Shown here: piece by piece, positions 55,018-63,975 of the stretch | How the letters are laid out: each line of letters opens with the position of its first letter | Position numbering within the stretch: the stretch's first letter is position 1 | Assembly: GCA_900542265.1 (NCBI GenBank) | Contig: UQML01000003.1 | Location: 1 to 64,000, forward strand | Source: an uncultured Eggerthella sp. | GTDB taxonomy: Bacteria > Actinomycetota > Coriobacteriia > Coriobacteriales > Eggerthellaceae | Direction of reading: 5' to 3' | Length of the DNA stretch: 64,000 nt | The notes under the pieces: model-generated | Database searches by the model: none | Seen by the model: only the letters and a program-made list of their open reading frames with translations | What the model was told of the DNA's origin: nothing | Program-made: the position numbers and the translations under genes

Positions 55018-55047
55018 ACCTCCCTAGTAATACTCTACCGAGGAGGT
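55018..55047 (-). promoter_or_regulatory. Hairpin covering the comEA ribosome-binding site
   Basis: On the minus strand ACCTCC pairs with GGAGGT, which is the comEA Shine-Dalgarno six bases before its ATG. Additional pairs (one bulge, then three more) lengthen the stem. TTTTGTT follows, so it could equally be a terminator for the upstream thiI transcript. Confidence 0.65.
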
Positions 55048-55137
55048 CTCACCAAAATTTTAAGAGAATCTAATCTTGTTCTTATATCTTCTTAGACCAT
55101 ATGCCGATGATATGTTTAGCTAAGTATTGCCGTTTTA

Positions 55138-56355
55138 CTATTCAGAACCTTGTTTTAACAAGGGCTTATAAGAAGGACAGCGATATGTTTTGTATTCAAT
55201 ATGCTCCATCACCTCTTCAACCCATTGCTCTAAAGGAAACTCCGCCTCCGCTTCTTCTACATCACGCAAGCGAGCATGTGTTTCAGGTTTTCGCGGCATA
55301 AATAAAGTACAGCAATCAGGAGCATCCTGTGAAGAAATATCAAAGGTACCAAGCTTTTGAGCGTCTGCGATAATCTCAACTTTATCAGAGCCAATAAGGG
55401 GACGTAATACCGGCATAGAAACAGAAGCGTTCGTTGCTACAATGTTTTCAATCGTTTGAGAGGCAACTTGTCCAAGACTCTCCCCCGTTACAAGTGCTTT
55501 TGCGCCCTCGCGTTCAGCCACTGCTTGTGCTATACGATACATGAAACGACGATATAAAATAATACGAAGACTTGGTGGTGCACTCAATGCTATTTCACGC
55601 TGGTATTCCCCAATAGGAGCAATATAGACTTTTGCAATAGTACCCGTTTTTTCTAACACATGAGCAATATCATCAACAAGATATTCAGAAGTATCAACGG
55701 TTTCGGGTCGACCAGAAAAATGAACACCAATCGCAACGGCACCACGGCGAGCAATACGCCAGAGAGCTACCGGAGAATCTATGCCAGAAGACAAAAGAGA
55801 AACAACTTTACCCGATGTTCCGACAGGAAGACCACCAACACCCTGAATTGATCTCGCATAGATGTAGCAGTAGTTTTCGATCATCTCAACGCGTACTTCG
55901 ACATCAGGATTTTTCATTTTGACGCCATGGTCAGGAAAAGCACGACATAATGTTGCACCAACAAGTTGATTGAGCTGCATTGAGTCAATCTCAAAGTCGG
56001 TGTGATTTCTTCGCGCTGAAACCTTGAAGGTCGCAAAAGGCTCTGCATCGCGCAATGCCAATACAGCAGTCTCGTATACAACCTCCATATCCTGCTCACA
56101 GCGATAACCACATGAGACGCGCGCAATACCCGGCACACCAGCAATACGATCCGCTATTTCGCAAGCAGTTTCATAATCAGCTTCTTGGTCGATAAAAATA
56201 CAAATTCGCCCAGAAATACGATGGATGCCTCTAATAGGGCATCCATGTAAAAGCGAATCAAGATTACCTACCAAGCGCTGCTCAAATTTTTTACGATTGT
56301 GACCTTTAAGACCAATTTCATGATAATGAACGAGGCAAACACGCTGAAGAGGCAT
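55138..56355 (-). CDS. thiI: tRNA 4-thiouridine synthase ThiI
   Basis: 405 aa. Ferredoxin-like and THUMP domains (1-165), then the PP-loop ATPase SSGIDSP at 179-185 with the family's catalytic C-terminus. There is no rhodanese extension, as in Gram-positive ThiI; a NifS-like partner is then required. The ATG at 56355 begins MPLQRVCLVHYHEIGLKG. Confidence 0.95.
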   Translation of the reverse strand: MPLQRVCLVHYHEIGLKGHNRKKFEQRLVGNLDSLLHGCPIRGIHRISGRICIFIDQEADYETACEIADRIAGVPGIARVSCGYRCEQDMEVVYETAVLALRDAEPFATFKVSARRNHTDFEIDSMQLNQLVGATLCRAFPDHGVKMKNPDVEVRVEMIENYCYIYARSIQGVGGLPVGTSGKVVSLLSSGIDSPVALWRIARRGAVAIGVHFSGRPETVDTSEYLVDDIAHVLEKTGTIAKVYIAPIGEYQREIALSAPPSLRIILYRRFMYRIAQAVAEREGAKALVTGESLGQVASQTIENIVATNASVSMPVLRPLIGSDKVEIIADAQKLGTFDISSQDAPDCCTLFMPRKPETHARLRDVEEAEAEFPLEQWVEEVMEHIEYKTYRCPSYKPLLKQGSE

Positions 56356-56405
56356 CAATATTCTTTCTCCTGCCATGCGTAATATCTAGTACGCATGTTT
56401 TCTTG

Positions 56406-56672
56406 CTATTTTGACTGAGGTTCGAAATCCAATGAAGCGGGATCATATGAAACATCACCATCAGCAATCTCATCAAATGCTAAACTTAAAGGACGGCGAT
56501 TAGCGGCACGTGCAATATCAACTGCTGTTTGTAATTGAATAGCACGATTTCTCTGACCACGCATCATTTCATTAATATCTTGTGCACGTTTTGATGCAAC
56601 AGCACACAACAAGAAGCGATCATTGTCAGTTCTTTCAAGTAATACATCAATCTTTGGTTCAATAAGACTCAT
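56406..56672 (-). CDS. rpoZ: RNA polymerase omega subunit
   Basis: 88 aa. DRFLLCAVASKRAQDINEMM and KPL-like RRPLSLAFDEIADG are the conserved omega core. Follows gmk by ten bases, the normal actinobacterial order. Confidence 0.93.
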   Translation of the reverse strand: MSLIEPKIDVLLERTDNDRFLLCAVASKRAQDINEMMRGQRNRAIQLQTAVDIARAANRRPLSLAFDEIADGDVSYDPASLDFEPQSK

Positions 56673-56682
56673 CTATGCTCCT

Positions 56683-57249
56683 CTATTCAGATTCAGCAAA
56701 TGAATTAATTAAGCCTACAAGCTGTTCAGTTGCTTTGATGACATTATCATTCACGAGCGTATAATCATACTCCTTTTTAAGAGAAAGCTCTAGTTTAGCA
56801 TTCCTTAAACGAGTAGAAATCTCTTGTTCGGTCTCAGTTCCTCTGCCACGTAACCGCTTTTCCAGTTCATCAAGCGAAGGAGGCTCGATAAAAATAAGAT
56901 GCGCCTCGGGCATTTTCTCTTTAACTTGAAGTGCGCCCTGAACATCAATCTCTAGAATGACCTGTTTGCCTTGATCCATTGCTTCTTCAACACGAGACTG
57001 TAATGTTCCGTAATAGTGATCATGAACACAAGCCCATTCTAAGAAACCATCATGTGCAATAATGTCTTCAAATTCGTCTTTTGAGAGAAAAAAATAGTGA
57101 ACACCTTCTAGTTCACCATCACGCGGCGCACGAGTTGTAGCAGAAACGCTTACCCATGCATCATTTATACTATGTAACAAACGAGCCACCAGGGTTCCTT
57201 TACCTGCCCCTGATGGCCCAGAAATAATCGAAAGTGTACCGTTTCGCAC
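56683..57249 (-). CDS. gmk: Guanylate kinase
   Basis: 188 aa. P-loop GPSGAGKGTL, SATTRAPRDGELEGVHYFFL for GMP binding, and ILEIDVQGA. GTG start overlaps the mihF TAG stop by one base (TAGTG), so the two are translationally coupled. Confidence 0.97.
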   Translation of the reverse strand: MRNGTLSIISGPSGAGKGTLVARLLHSINDAWVSVSATTRAPRDGELEGVHYFFLSKDEFEDIIAHDGFLEWACVHDHYYGTLQSRVEEAMDQGKQVILEIDVQGALQVKEKMPEAHLIFIEPPSLDELEKRLRGRGTETEQEISTRLRNAKLELSLKKEYDYTLVNDNVIKATEQLVGLINSFAESE

Positions 57250-57563
57250 TATGCGCTACCTAATCGTTCTAAAAGTGCAGCAACTTGTCGTGCACCTAAA
57301 CCTTTAAGCCTGCGAGATTCTGCAATCTTGAGTTCTTTCATAACTTTCTCAACCTTAGATTTACCATATCCAGGAAGAGTCTCAATTAGTGCAGATACTC
57401 TCATTCTTCCTACCACAGGATCGTCCTTCATATCAAGGACCTCAGCTAACGTCATCTTCCCTTCTTTAAGCGCCTCTCGCACCTCAGCTCTTTTAGCTCG
57501 AGCGGCCTTTGCTTTCTCCAGTGCAGCTTGACGCTCTTCTGGAGTCAATTCAGGAACACCCAT
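57249..57563 (-). CDS. mihF: Actinobacterial integration host factor (mIHF)
   Basis: 104 aa nucleoid-associated protein. The diagnostic block LIETLPGYGKSKVEKVMKEL, then ESRRLKGLGARQVAALLE, is the H2TH-like DNA-binding region of mIHF; the first 40 residues are a charged helix. This family is confined to Actinobacteria, which supports the taxonomic call. AAAGGAG precedes the ATG. First gene of mihF-gmk-rpoZ. Confidence 0.95.
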   Translation of the reverse strand: MGVPELTPEERQAALEKAKAARAKRAEVREALKEGKMTLAEVLDMKDDPVVGRMRVSALIETLPGYGKSKVEKVMKELKIAESRRLKGLGARQVAALLERLGSA

Positions 57564-57577
57564 TAGTTTCTCCTTTA

Positions 57578-57628
57578 CTTGGTTAAAAGGGATAAAAACC
57601 CATTAATTTTTGGTTTATATTAACCAAG
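57578..57628 (-). promoter_or_regulatory. Large inverted repeat in the mihF leader
   Basis: CTTGGTTAA (57578-57586) and TTAACCAAG (57620-57628) are perfect nine-base arms, with an inner AAACC/GGTTT pair. It ends just before the ribosome-binding site, so it could be an mRNA structure or a protein operator. The rest of the 226-base gap is AT-rich with no gene. Confidence 0.55.
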
Positions 57629-57789
57629 CGGAAAAATGTTTTCTATGAAGCTATAATACGCCAAAAAAATGATGTATTAGTTTAAAAAATAAGATTCATC
57701 TGCATATATCGTTTTTGCCTATATGTGTATTTTTAGCATATCACAAATTTTTTGTTATTTTATTCAATGGGTATTTGAAAAACGCACAT

Positions 57790-58266
57790 TTAGTCATGCA
57801 ATAACGCATAGAGCGGGGCATTTATCAAGTCAAGAGAAATTTTGGATTGCAGGCACATTACACCAATTACTTCACATTCATACGATTCTGCCAAAGAAAT
57901 TAATGCCTTGATTTTTTCTGCATCTTCAAGCACTGAAACAGCAATTAAAACTTTGGTTTTTTTACGAAGAGCAAAACCATGGTTTAAAACATAGGAATCA
58001 TTTTCTTTATCAGCATAATAGAATCGCGCCCATGCAGCAGTAGCGCTCGCAAAAGCATACAGTTGATCATATTCATCACTCAAAATTGCTTCAGGGCGAA
58101 CATTACGCGGCAATAAGTGAAGATTATCTACCACAATGGAATTCGTAATAATGGGATCTTCTAGTAATCGATCAATCTCAACACTAAGCTCACTATCAGA
58201 TTTAGCGACATTTTGCTCTAGAGCACCGCATTGCTCAAGCGTTTCTTTTAGCTCAGATAACTCCAT
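57790..58266 (-). CDS. Degenerate orotate-phosphoribosyltransferase-like protein
   Basis: 158 aa. The layout follows type I PRTases: RPEAILSDEYDQLYAF, then RFYYADKEND at 81-90, and a strand-loop-helix at 105-118 where the PRPP loop VxxxDDVxTTG should be. Instead the sequence is VLIAVSVLEDAEK, so the paired acidic residues and TTG are missing; the later CEVIGVMCL strand is kept. It begins three bases after the pyrF stop with AAAGGA, the position where pyrE often lies. I infer a PyrE-derived protein that has lost catalysis, perhaps regulatory or a relic. A distant other PRTase is possible. No functional pyrE is in the window. Confidence 0.6.
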   Translation of the reverse strand: MELSELKETLEQCGALEQNVAKSDSELSVEIDRLLEDPIITNSIVVDNLHLLPRNVRPEAILSDEYDQLYAFASATAAWARFYYADKENDSYVLNHGFALRKKTKVLIAVSVLEDAEKIKALISLAESYECEVIGVMCLQSKISLDLINAPLYALLHD

Positions 58267-58268
58267 AC

Positions 58269-58982
58269 TTATAATCCTTTCACAATTTCATCGAATGCAC
58301 GAACAGGAACATCTGCCTCAGTTATAGGTCGCCCAATAACAAGATGAGATGCGCCGGCATCAAAAGCTTTTCGTGGCGTTGCCACACGCGTTTGATCCCC
58401 AAGCGCTGCACCCAATGGCCGAACTCCCGGCGTCACAATAGCAGCATTATCTCCTAATAGAGAACGAAGACCTTGCGCTTCCTGAGGAGAAGCAACCACT
58501 CCGTCTAATCCAGCTTTTTGCGCAAGAAGAGCAAGTGCTTCAACTTGCTCTTTCATAGGACGATTTACGCCAATAGAAGTAAGATCTTCTTGAGACATTG
58601 AAGTCAATACGGTGATACCCAAAGTTATGGGATTAGTTTCGAGTTGCAATTCAGAGATGCCTTCAAGAGCAGCCTTCATCATATCAAGACCACCGCAGCT
58701 ATGCATGGTAATCATATCTGCTCCCGACAAAGCTACTGACTGAGCAGCTCCTTTTACTTGATGAGGAATGTCATGGAGTTTTAAGTCAACAAAAATCTTA
58801 AATCCCATATCTTTAAGATTGGCAACCATGGTAGGTCCAGCTTGATAAAAAAGAGTCATGCCTATTTTTAGCCAGGTTGCTCTTCCTACCAATTGTTCAG
58901 CAAGCTCACGCGCACGACGCTCATCACAATCAAGAGCAACAATAATACGTTCAGACTCAGGAATAGAAGCATAATCTAACAT
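58269..58982 (-). CDS. pyrF: Orotidine 5'-phosphate decarboxylase
   Basis: 237 aa, final step to UMP. VALDCDERRARELAEQL, and FVDLKLHDIPHQV with the catalytic Asp-Lys-Asp array, plus GVRPLG. Its ATG overlaps pyrD by seven bases with GGAGC upstream. Confidence 0.97.
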   Translation of the reverse strand: MLDYASIPESERIIVALDCDERRARELAEQLVGRATWLKIGMTLFYQAGPTMVANLKDMGFKIFVDLKLHDIPHQVKGAAQSVALSGADMITMHSCGGLDMMKAALEGISELQLETNPITLGITVLTSMSQEDLTSIGVNRPMKEQVEALALLAQKAGLDGVVASPQEAQGLRSLLGDNAAIVTPGVRPLGAALGDQTRVATPRKAFDAGASHLVIGRPITEADVPVRAFDEIVKGL

Positions 58983-59890
58983 TCTAGAGCTCCAATCAAT
59001 TCAGTGATATCGCGTATTCCTTGCGATTCGCAATAATCACTCATTTCATTAATTACTTTAAGAGAAACTGTTGGATCAACAAAATTTGCTGCACCAACCG
59101 CGACTGCTGTTGCTCCTGCTAACATAAACTCAATAGCATCAAGTCCGTTACTAATGCCACCCATTCCTAAAATAGGAATAGAGACTGCTTGAGAGCATTG
59201 CCACACACAACGTAGAGCTACCGGTTTTATAGCAGGTCCTGACAGTCCACCGACAACACGGGCAAGAAGTGGTTTTCGCGTATAAGGATTGATAGCCATG
59301 CCTAAAACGGTATTAATAAGCGATAATCCATCTGCACCCGCTGCTTCTGCCGCACGTGCAATTTCTGCAATATCAGTGACATTGGGAGTCAATTTAACAA
59401 GCATAGGCTTATCACTGCGAATACGACAAGCTGACACAACTTCTTCGACCATTGCAGGATCAGTGCCAAAGGTAAGTCCGCCTTGATCGACATTGGGACA
59501 AGAGATATTAAGTTCATATGCACCTGGTACAGACGATTTTTCAAGCGCATCAATGACTGCACAATACTCAGCAATTGAATGACCAGAAACATTAACAATC
59601 ACCGGTACTTGTTGTTCTGCCAACCAAGGAAGATCTTTTGCCATAAATGCTTTTACACCAGGATTTTGCAATCCGATAGAATTAAGCATTCCAGAAGCAG
59701 TTTCAGCAATACGAGGCGAAGGATTTCCTTCCCACCCAAATTCAGAGACTCCCTTAGTAGTGATGGCGCCAAGTTGATCAATATCAAAAAAATCTGAGTA
59801 TTCGCGTCCTGAAGCAAAAGTACCAGACGCTACCGTTACTGGATTTTTCATAGATAATCCAGCCAAATTTACTGCCAAAGAAACGCTCAT
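58976..59890 (-). CDS. pyrD: Dihydroorotate dehydrogenase, class 1B catalytic subunit
   Basis: 304 aa FMN TIM-barrel enzyme. The catalytic Cys131 is in NISCPNVDQGG, which with pyrK next door assigns class 1B using NAD. The ATG overlaps the pyrK stop (TAATG). Confidence 0.97.
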   Translation of the reverse strand: MSVSLAVNLAGLSMKNPVTVASGTFASGREYSDFFDIDQLGAITTKGVSEFGWEGNPSPRIAETASGMLNSIGLQNPGVKAFMAKDLPWLAEQQVPVIVNVSGHSIAEYCAVIDALEKSSVPGAYELNISCPNVDQGGLTFGTDPAMVEEVVSACRIRSDKPMLVKLTPNVTDIAEIARAAEAAGADGLSLINTVLGMAINPYTRKPLLARVVGGLSGPAIKPVALRCVWQCSQAVSIPILGMGGISNGLDAIEFMLAGATAVAVGAANFVDPTVSLKVINEMSDYCESQGIRDITELIGALEC

Positions 59891-60696
59891 TACCACATCA
59901 CCTCACTTGCATCAAAAATAGGCCCATCAATACATGCTCTTCGTTTACCTGATGTAGTGTCAACGACACAAGATAAACATGCTCCAACGCCACATGCCAT
60001 ACGACGCTCTAAAGAAACATAGGTTGGAATACCCTTAGCAAAGGTTAGGGTTGAAATCCCCTTCATCATAGGCTCTGGCCCACAGCAAGCAACATAATCA
60101 TATATGTTCTTTTCTAAAAGCTCTTGAACTGCTTGCGTGGTAAAACCAGCAATACCATATGACCCATCGTCAGTAGTACAGAGAGGTTCATCGGTTAAAA
60201 GATTGGTGTAATGAGGAAGACAAACGAGTCCTTTTTTATCCTTGGCACCTAAGACAAGATCAAAAGAACAATCTTTTTGGGTGAGAAACTCTGCGAGCAT
60301 ATACAGCGGTGCAGCTCCAACGCCACCGCCAACCAAAAGTGCGCGATTAGGTAGCATATCAAATGTCTCTATCCAGCTTTTGCCGATAGGGCCTAAAAGG
60401 TTTACTACTCCCCCTTTGGGAAGCACGCGCATAAAGTTTGATACTGTCCCAACTGCTTGATACAAAATAGTCAGTAATCCATCTTGCACATCCACCTTCA
60501 TCACCGAAAAAGGTCGACGCAGTATATGAGCTTCAAGACCAGGAACTGCAAGATGGATAAATTGACCCGGTTGTATACAATGAGCAATATCGGGAGATTT
60601 AACATATAACAAAGCAAGCGTGTCGGTAAGAAGTTCGTTGTCAACAACAATGCCGCTTCGTTCCAAGACACACTCACGTGAAGCATCTCTACACAT
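59890..60696 (-). CDS. pyrK: Dihydroorotate dehydrogenase electron-transfer subunit
   Basis: 268 aa flavoprotein passing electrons from PyrD to NAD. RRPFSV for FAD, GGGVGAAPLYMLAE for NAD, and the [2Fe-2S] cysteines CGVGACLSC plus a later C. Either the GTG at 60705 or ATG at 60696 may start it; I use the ATG. A nine-base perfect inverted repeat precedes it. Confidence 0.95.
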   Translation of the reverse strand: MCRDASRECVLERSGIVVDNELLTDTLALLYVKSPDIAHCIQPGQFIHLAVPGLEAHILRRPFSVMKVDVQDGLLTILYQAVGTVSNFMRVLPKGGVVNLLGPIGKSWIETFDMLPNRALLVGGGVGAAPLYMLAEFLTQKDCSFDLVLGAKDKKGLVCLPHYTNLLTDEPLCTTDDGSYGIAGFTTQAVQELLEKNIYDYVACCGPEPMMKGISTLTFAKGIPTYVSLERRMACGVGACLSCVVDTTSGKRRACIDGPIFDASEVMW

Positions 60697-60710
60697 TACA
60701 ATCACTCTCT

Positions 60711-60742
60711 ACTAAAGAGCTGTTAATTACTAACTCTTTAGT
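60711..60742 (-). repeat. Intercistronic hairpin between carB and pyrK
   Basis: ACTAAAGAG (60711-60719) and CTCTTTAGT (60734-60742) are perfect nine-base arms around 14 bases. There is no T-tract. It may mark an mRNA-processing site or hold carB and pyrK at different levels. Confidence 0.6.
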
Positions 60743-60756
60743 TTAGCGTATAAGTG

Positions 60757-63700
60757 TTATTCATATTGCTCCAAATCTTGTAATGCAATAACAGGCAGTT
60801 CAGATTCACGAATTGTTTCAATAGCAGACACAAATGCCTGTGCTCCAGCAAGAGTAGTGACATAACAAAGATTCTGTCGCACTGCCATTGTACGAAGATG
60901 ATAGCCATCAGAGCGAGTCTCTTGTCCGAAAGGCGTATTGATCATAAGATCAATATCCCCATTCATGATCATCGTGCCAATATTGGGGGCTTCTTCACCC
61001 ATACGACGCACGGTAGTAGTAGGAATATTGGCCGCTTCAAGCGCTTGTGCAGTACCCTTAGTGGCAACGATAGTAAACCCGAGGCGATGCAAATCACGCA
61101 CCAAAGGAACAATAGCGCGCTTATCACGATCACAGACTGATACAAAACAGGTGCCAGAAGTAGGTAGTTCCATGGATGCAGCAAATTGCGTTTTTGCATA
61201 TGCTGAAGGGAAATTATGAGCAATACCCATAACCTCACCAGTTGATTTCATCTCGGGACCCAATACAACACTTGCACCAGGAAAACGCCCAAAAGGCATT
61301 ACGGCTTCTTTAACACAATAATGTTGTTGACGACGCTCATCGCTAGGAAGATTAAATTCAGCAATACACTGTCCTGCCATTATGCGTGCAGCAAGCTTTG
61401 CTAAAGGCACACCGGTTGCCTTTGACACAAACGGCACCGTACGACTTGCGCGCGGATTTGCCTCGATGACATAGATAACTGCATCTTTGATTGCAAATTG
61501 AATATTGATCAAACCTACAACACCTAAACGCAAAGCCAGTTCACGCGTAATAGTACGCAAGCGCGCCATTTGTGATTCTGAAAGCGTAAAGGGTGGAATA
61601 CAACAAGCTGAATCTCCTGAATGAACACCTGCTTCTTCAATATGCTCAAGGATTCCGCCAACATATACTGACTCCCCATCGCATAAAGCATCCACATCAC
61701 ACTCGATAGCTCCTTCTAAGAAACGATCAAGATATACTGGATGATCAGGTGTAATACGTGCAGCCTCAGTCATATAGCGCTCAAGATAGCGAGCATCATA
61801 GGCAATAACCATACCGCGTCCACCTAACACATAGGAAGGGCGAACGAGTAGCGGAAAACCAATCCTGTCAGCAACTTGGCATGCTTCTTCAAACGAAGAC
61901 GCCATACCGGCTGCAGGATAGGTAATATGAAGTTCATCTAAGATAGCAGCAAAACGATCGCGGTCTTCCGCCAGATCAATTGCTTCAGGTTTTGTGCCCA
62001 TAATGTGCACACCTACTTGCTCAAGCGGACGTGCCAGCTTTAAAGGCGTTTGACCACCCAAGGTAACGACCACTCCATCAGGTGATTCCACATCAACAAT
62101 ATCCATGACGTCTTCATAGGTTAAAGGTTCGAAATAGAGTTTATCTGAGGTGTCGTAATCAGTAGAAACGGTCTCCGGATTGCAGTTGACCATGATGGTT
62201 TCAAATCCCATATCATGAAGCGCATAACTTGCATGAACACAGCAGTAATCAAACTCGATTCCTTGTCCAATGCGGTTTGGACCAGCTCCTAAGATCATAG
62301 CCTTTTTCTTAGACGATGGGACAACCTCAGAAGCACCTTTATCATAGGTTTTATAATGATACTCAGTGAGAGATTCAAATTCTGCAGCACAAGTATCAAC
62401 GGTTTTAAATACGGGAATTACCCCGAGTGCTTTGCGATAAGCACGTACTTCTTTTTCACTAGAGCGCGTAAGATAGGCAATCTGAATGTCGGATAAACCA
62501 TATTGCTTAGCCACCCACATATCTTCTACGCTCATCGAATCAAGCGTGCGACCTCGAAGCGCTTCTTGAACACCAACAATATCAGCAATGCGAGATAAAA
62601 ACCAAGGATCAATTTTTGATGCCGCATAAACCTCTTCCACACTCCAGCCACGACGAAGAGCTTCGGCAATAAAAAAGATACGATCTTCTGTAGGAAGTGA
62701 TACATATTCATCAAAAGAAATAGTGTCGAATTTATCTTTTCCATCAGCGCCCAAACCAGCACGGCCGTTTTCAAGCGAGCGCATTGCTTTACCAAGCGCC
62801 TCTTCAAAGGTACGCCCGATCGCCATAATCTCACCAACTGCCTTCATGCGAGTTGATAACGTTGTATCAGTACCCTTGAACTTCTCGAAGGCAAAACGCG
62901 GAACCTTTACAACACAATAGTCGATGGTTGGTTCAAAACAAGCAGGCGTTTTTTTAGTAATGTCATTAGTAATTTCGTCAAGCGTATAACCAACTGCAAG
63001 CTTTGCAGCCGCTTTAGCAATTGGAAATCCCGTTGCTTTAGACGCAAGAGCTGATGAACGAGAAACACGTGGATTCATCTCAATAACAATTAAGCGGCCA
63101 TCCTTGGGATTCAAAGCAAATTGCACGTTCGAACCGCCCGTTTCCACTCCAATCTTTTCAAGGATGGCGAGGCTTGCCACGCGCATACGCTGGTATTCAA
63201 TATCGGACAGCGTTTGTGCAGGAGCAACAGTAATAGAGTCGCCAGTATGAACACCCATAGGATCAAGATTTTCAATAGAGCAGATGATAATGCCATTGCC
63301 CGCTTTATCGCGCATGACTTCCATCTCATACTCTTTCCAGCCTTCAATAGATTCTTCAACAAGAACCTCTGAAACAGGTGATAGCTCAATACCTTGAGAA
63401 ACAATAGTGACAAGTTCTTCTTCATTATGAGCAATACCGCCACCTGCTCCTCCTAAGGTAAACGAAGGACGAATAACAAGCGGATAACCAAGTTTATCAG
63501 CCAAAGAGAGTGCATCATCAACCGTATAGGCATAGCCTGATTTTGCTACTTCAAGACCGAGATCAGCCATAGCTTCATTAAACTGCTTGCGATCTTCTCC
63601 TCGCTCAATAGCGGCAAGATCACAGCCAATCATTTCAACGCCATATTTTTCCAAAACGCCTTTTTTGGCTAGATCAACAGCAGTATTAAGACCTGTTTGT

Positions 63701-63975
63701 CCGCCCAACGTTGGCAATAAAGCATCAGGATGCTCTTTGGCAATAACTTTTTCAACAAACTCAGCAGTTATTGGTTCAACGTAGGTTCTTTCGGCAAGCT
63801 GCGGATCAGTCATAATCGTAGCAGGATTGGAGTTTACTAAAATGACTTCGTACCCGTCTTCTTTTAAAACCTTGCATGCTTGCGCGCCAGAATAGTCAAA
63901 TTCGCACGCTTGGCCAATAACAATCGGTCCAGAACCTATAACTAAGATTCGATGAATATCTTCACGCTTAGGCAC
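60757..63975 (-). CDS. carB: Carbamoyl-phosphate synthase large subunit
   Basis: 1072 aa, making carbamoyl phosphate for pyrimidines and arginine. Two ATP-grasp halves (GSGPIVIGQACEFDYSGAQ; GAGPNRIGQGIEFDYCC) and a C-terminal MGS-like allosteric domain. Complete: the GTG at 63975 has AGGAGG six bases upstream. carA, if adjacent, is outside the window. Confidence 0.98.
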   Translation of the reverse strand: MPKREDIHRILVIGSGPIVIGQACEFDYSGAQACKVLKEDGYEVILVNSNPATIMTDPQLAERTYVEPITAEFVEKVIAKEHPDALLPTLGGQTGLNTAVDLAKKGVLEKYGVEMIGCDLAAIERGEDRKQFNEAMADLGLEVAKSGYAYTVDDALSLADKLGYPLVIRPSFTLGGAGGGIAHNEEELVTIVSQGIELSPVSEVLVEESIEGWKEYEMEVMRDKAGNGIIICSIENLDPMGVHTGDSITVAPAQTLSDIEYQRMRVASLAILEKIGVETGGSNVQFALNPKDGRLIVIEMNPRVSRSSALASKATGFPIAKAAAKLAVGYTLDEITNDITKKTPACFEPTIDYCVVKVPRFAFEKFKGTDTTLSTRMKAVGEIMAIGRTFEEALGKAMRSLENGRAGLGADGKDKFDTISFDEYVSLPTEDRIFFIAEALRRGWSVEEVYAASKIDPWFLSRIADIVGVQEALRGRTLDSMSVEDMWVAKQYGLSDIQIAYLTRSSEKEVRAYRKALGVIPVFKTVDTCAAEFESLTEYHYKTYDKGASEVVPSSKKKAMILGAGPNRIGQGIEFDYCCVHASYALHDMGFETIMVNCNPETVSTDYDTSDKLYFEPLTYEDVMDIVDVESPDGVVVTLGGQTPLKLARPLEQVGVHIMGTKPEAIDLAEDRDRFAAILDELHITYPAAGMASSFEEACQVADRIGFPLLVRPSYVLGGRGMVIAYDARYLERYMTEAARITPDHPVYLDRFLEGAIECDVDALCDGESVYVGGILEHIEEAGVHSGDSACCIPPFTLSESQMARLRTITRELALRLGVVGLINIQFAIKDAVIYVIEANPRASRTVPFVSKATGVPLAKLAARIMAGQCIAEFNLPSDERRQQHYCVKEAVMPFGRFPGASVVLGPEMKSTGEVMGIAHNFPSAYAKTQFAASMELPTSGTCFVSVCDRDKRAIVPLVRDLHRLGFTIVATKGTAQALEAANIPTTTVRRMGEEAPNIGTMIMNGDIDLMINTPFGQETRSDGYHLRTMAVRQNLCYVTTLAGAQAFVSAIETIRESELPVIALQDLEQYE

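Noticed and set aside
57723..57911. 62-codon plus-strand frame near the mihF gap
   Set aside because: Low-complexity hydrophobic sequence overlapping the PyrE-like gene on the other strand, without a start signal.
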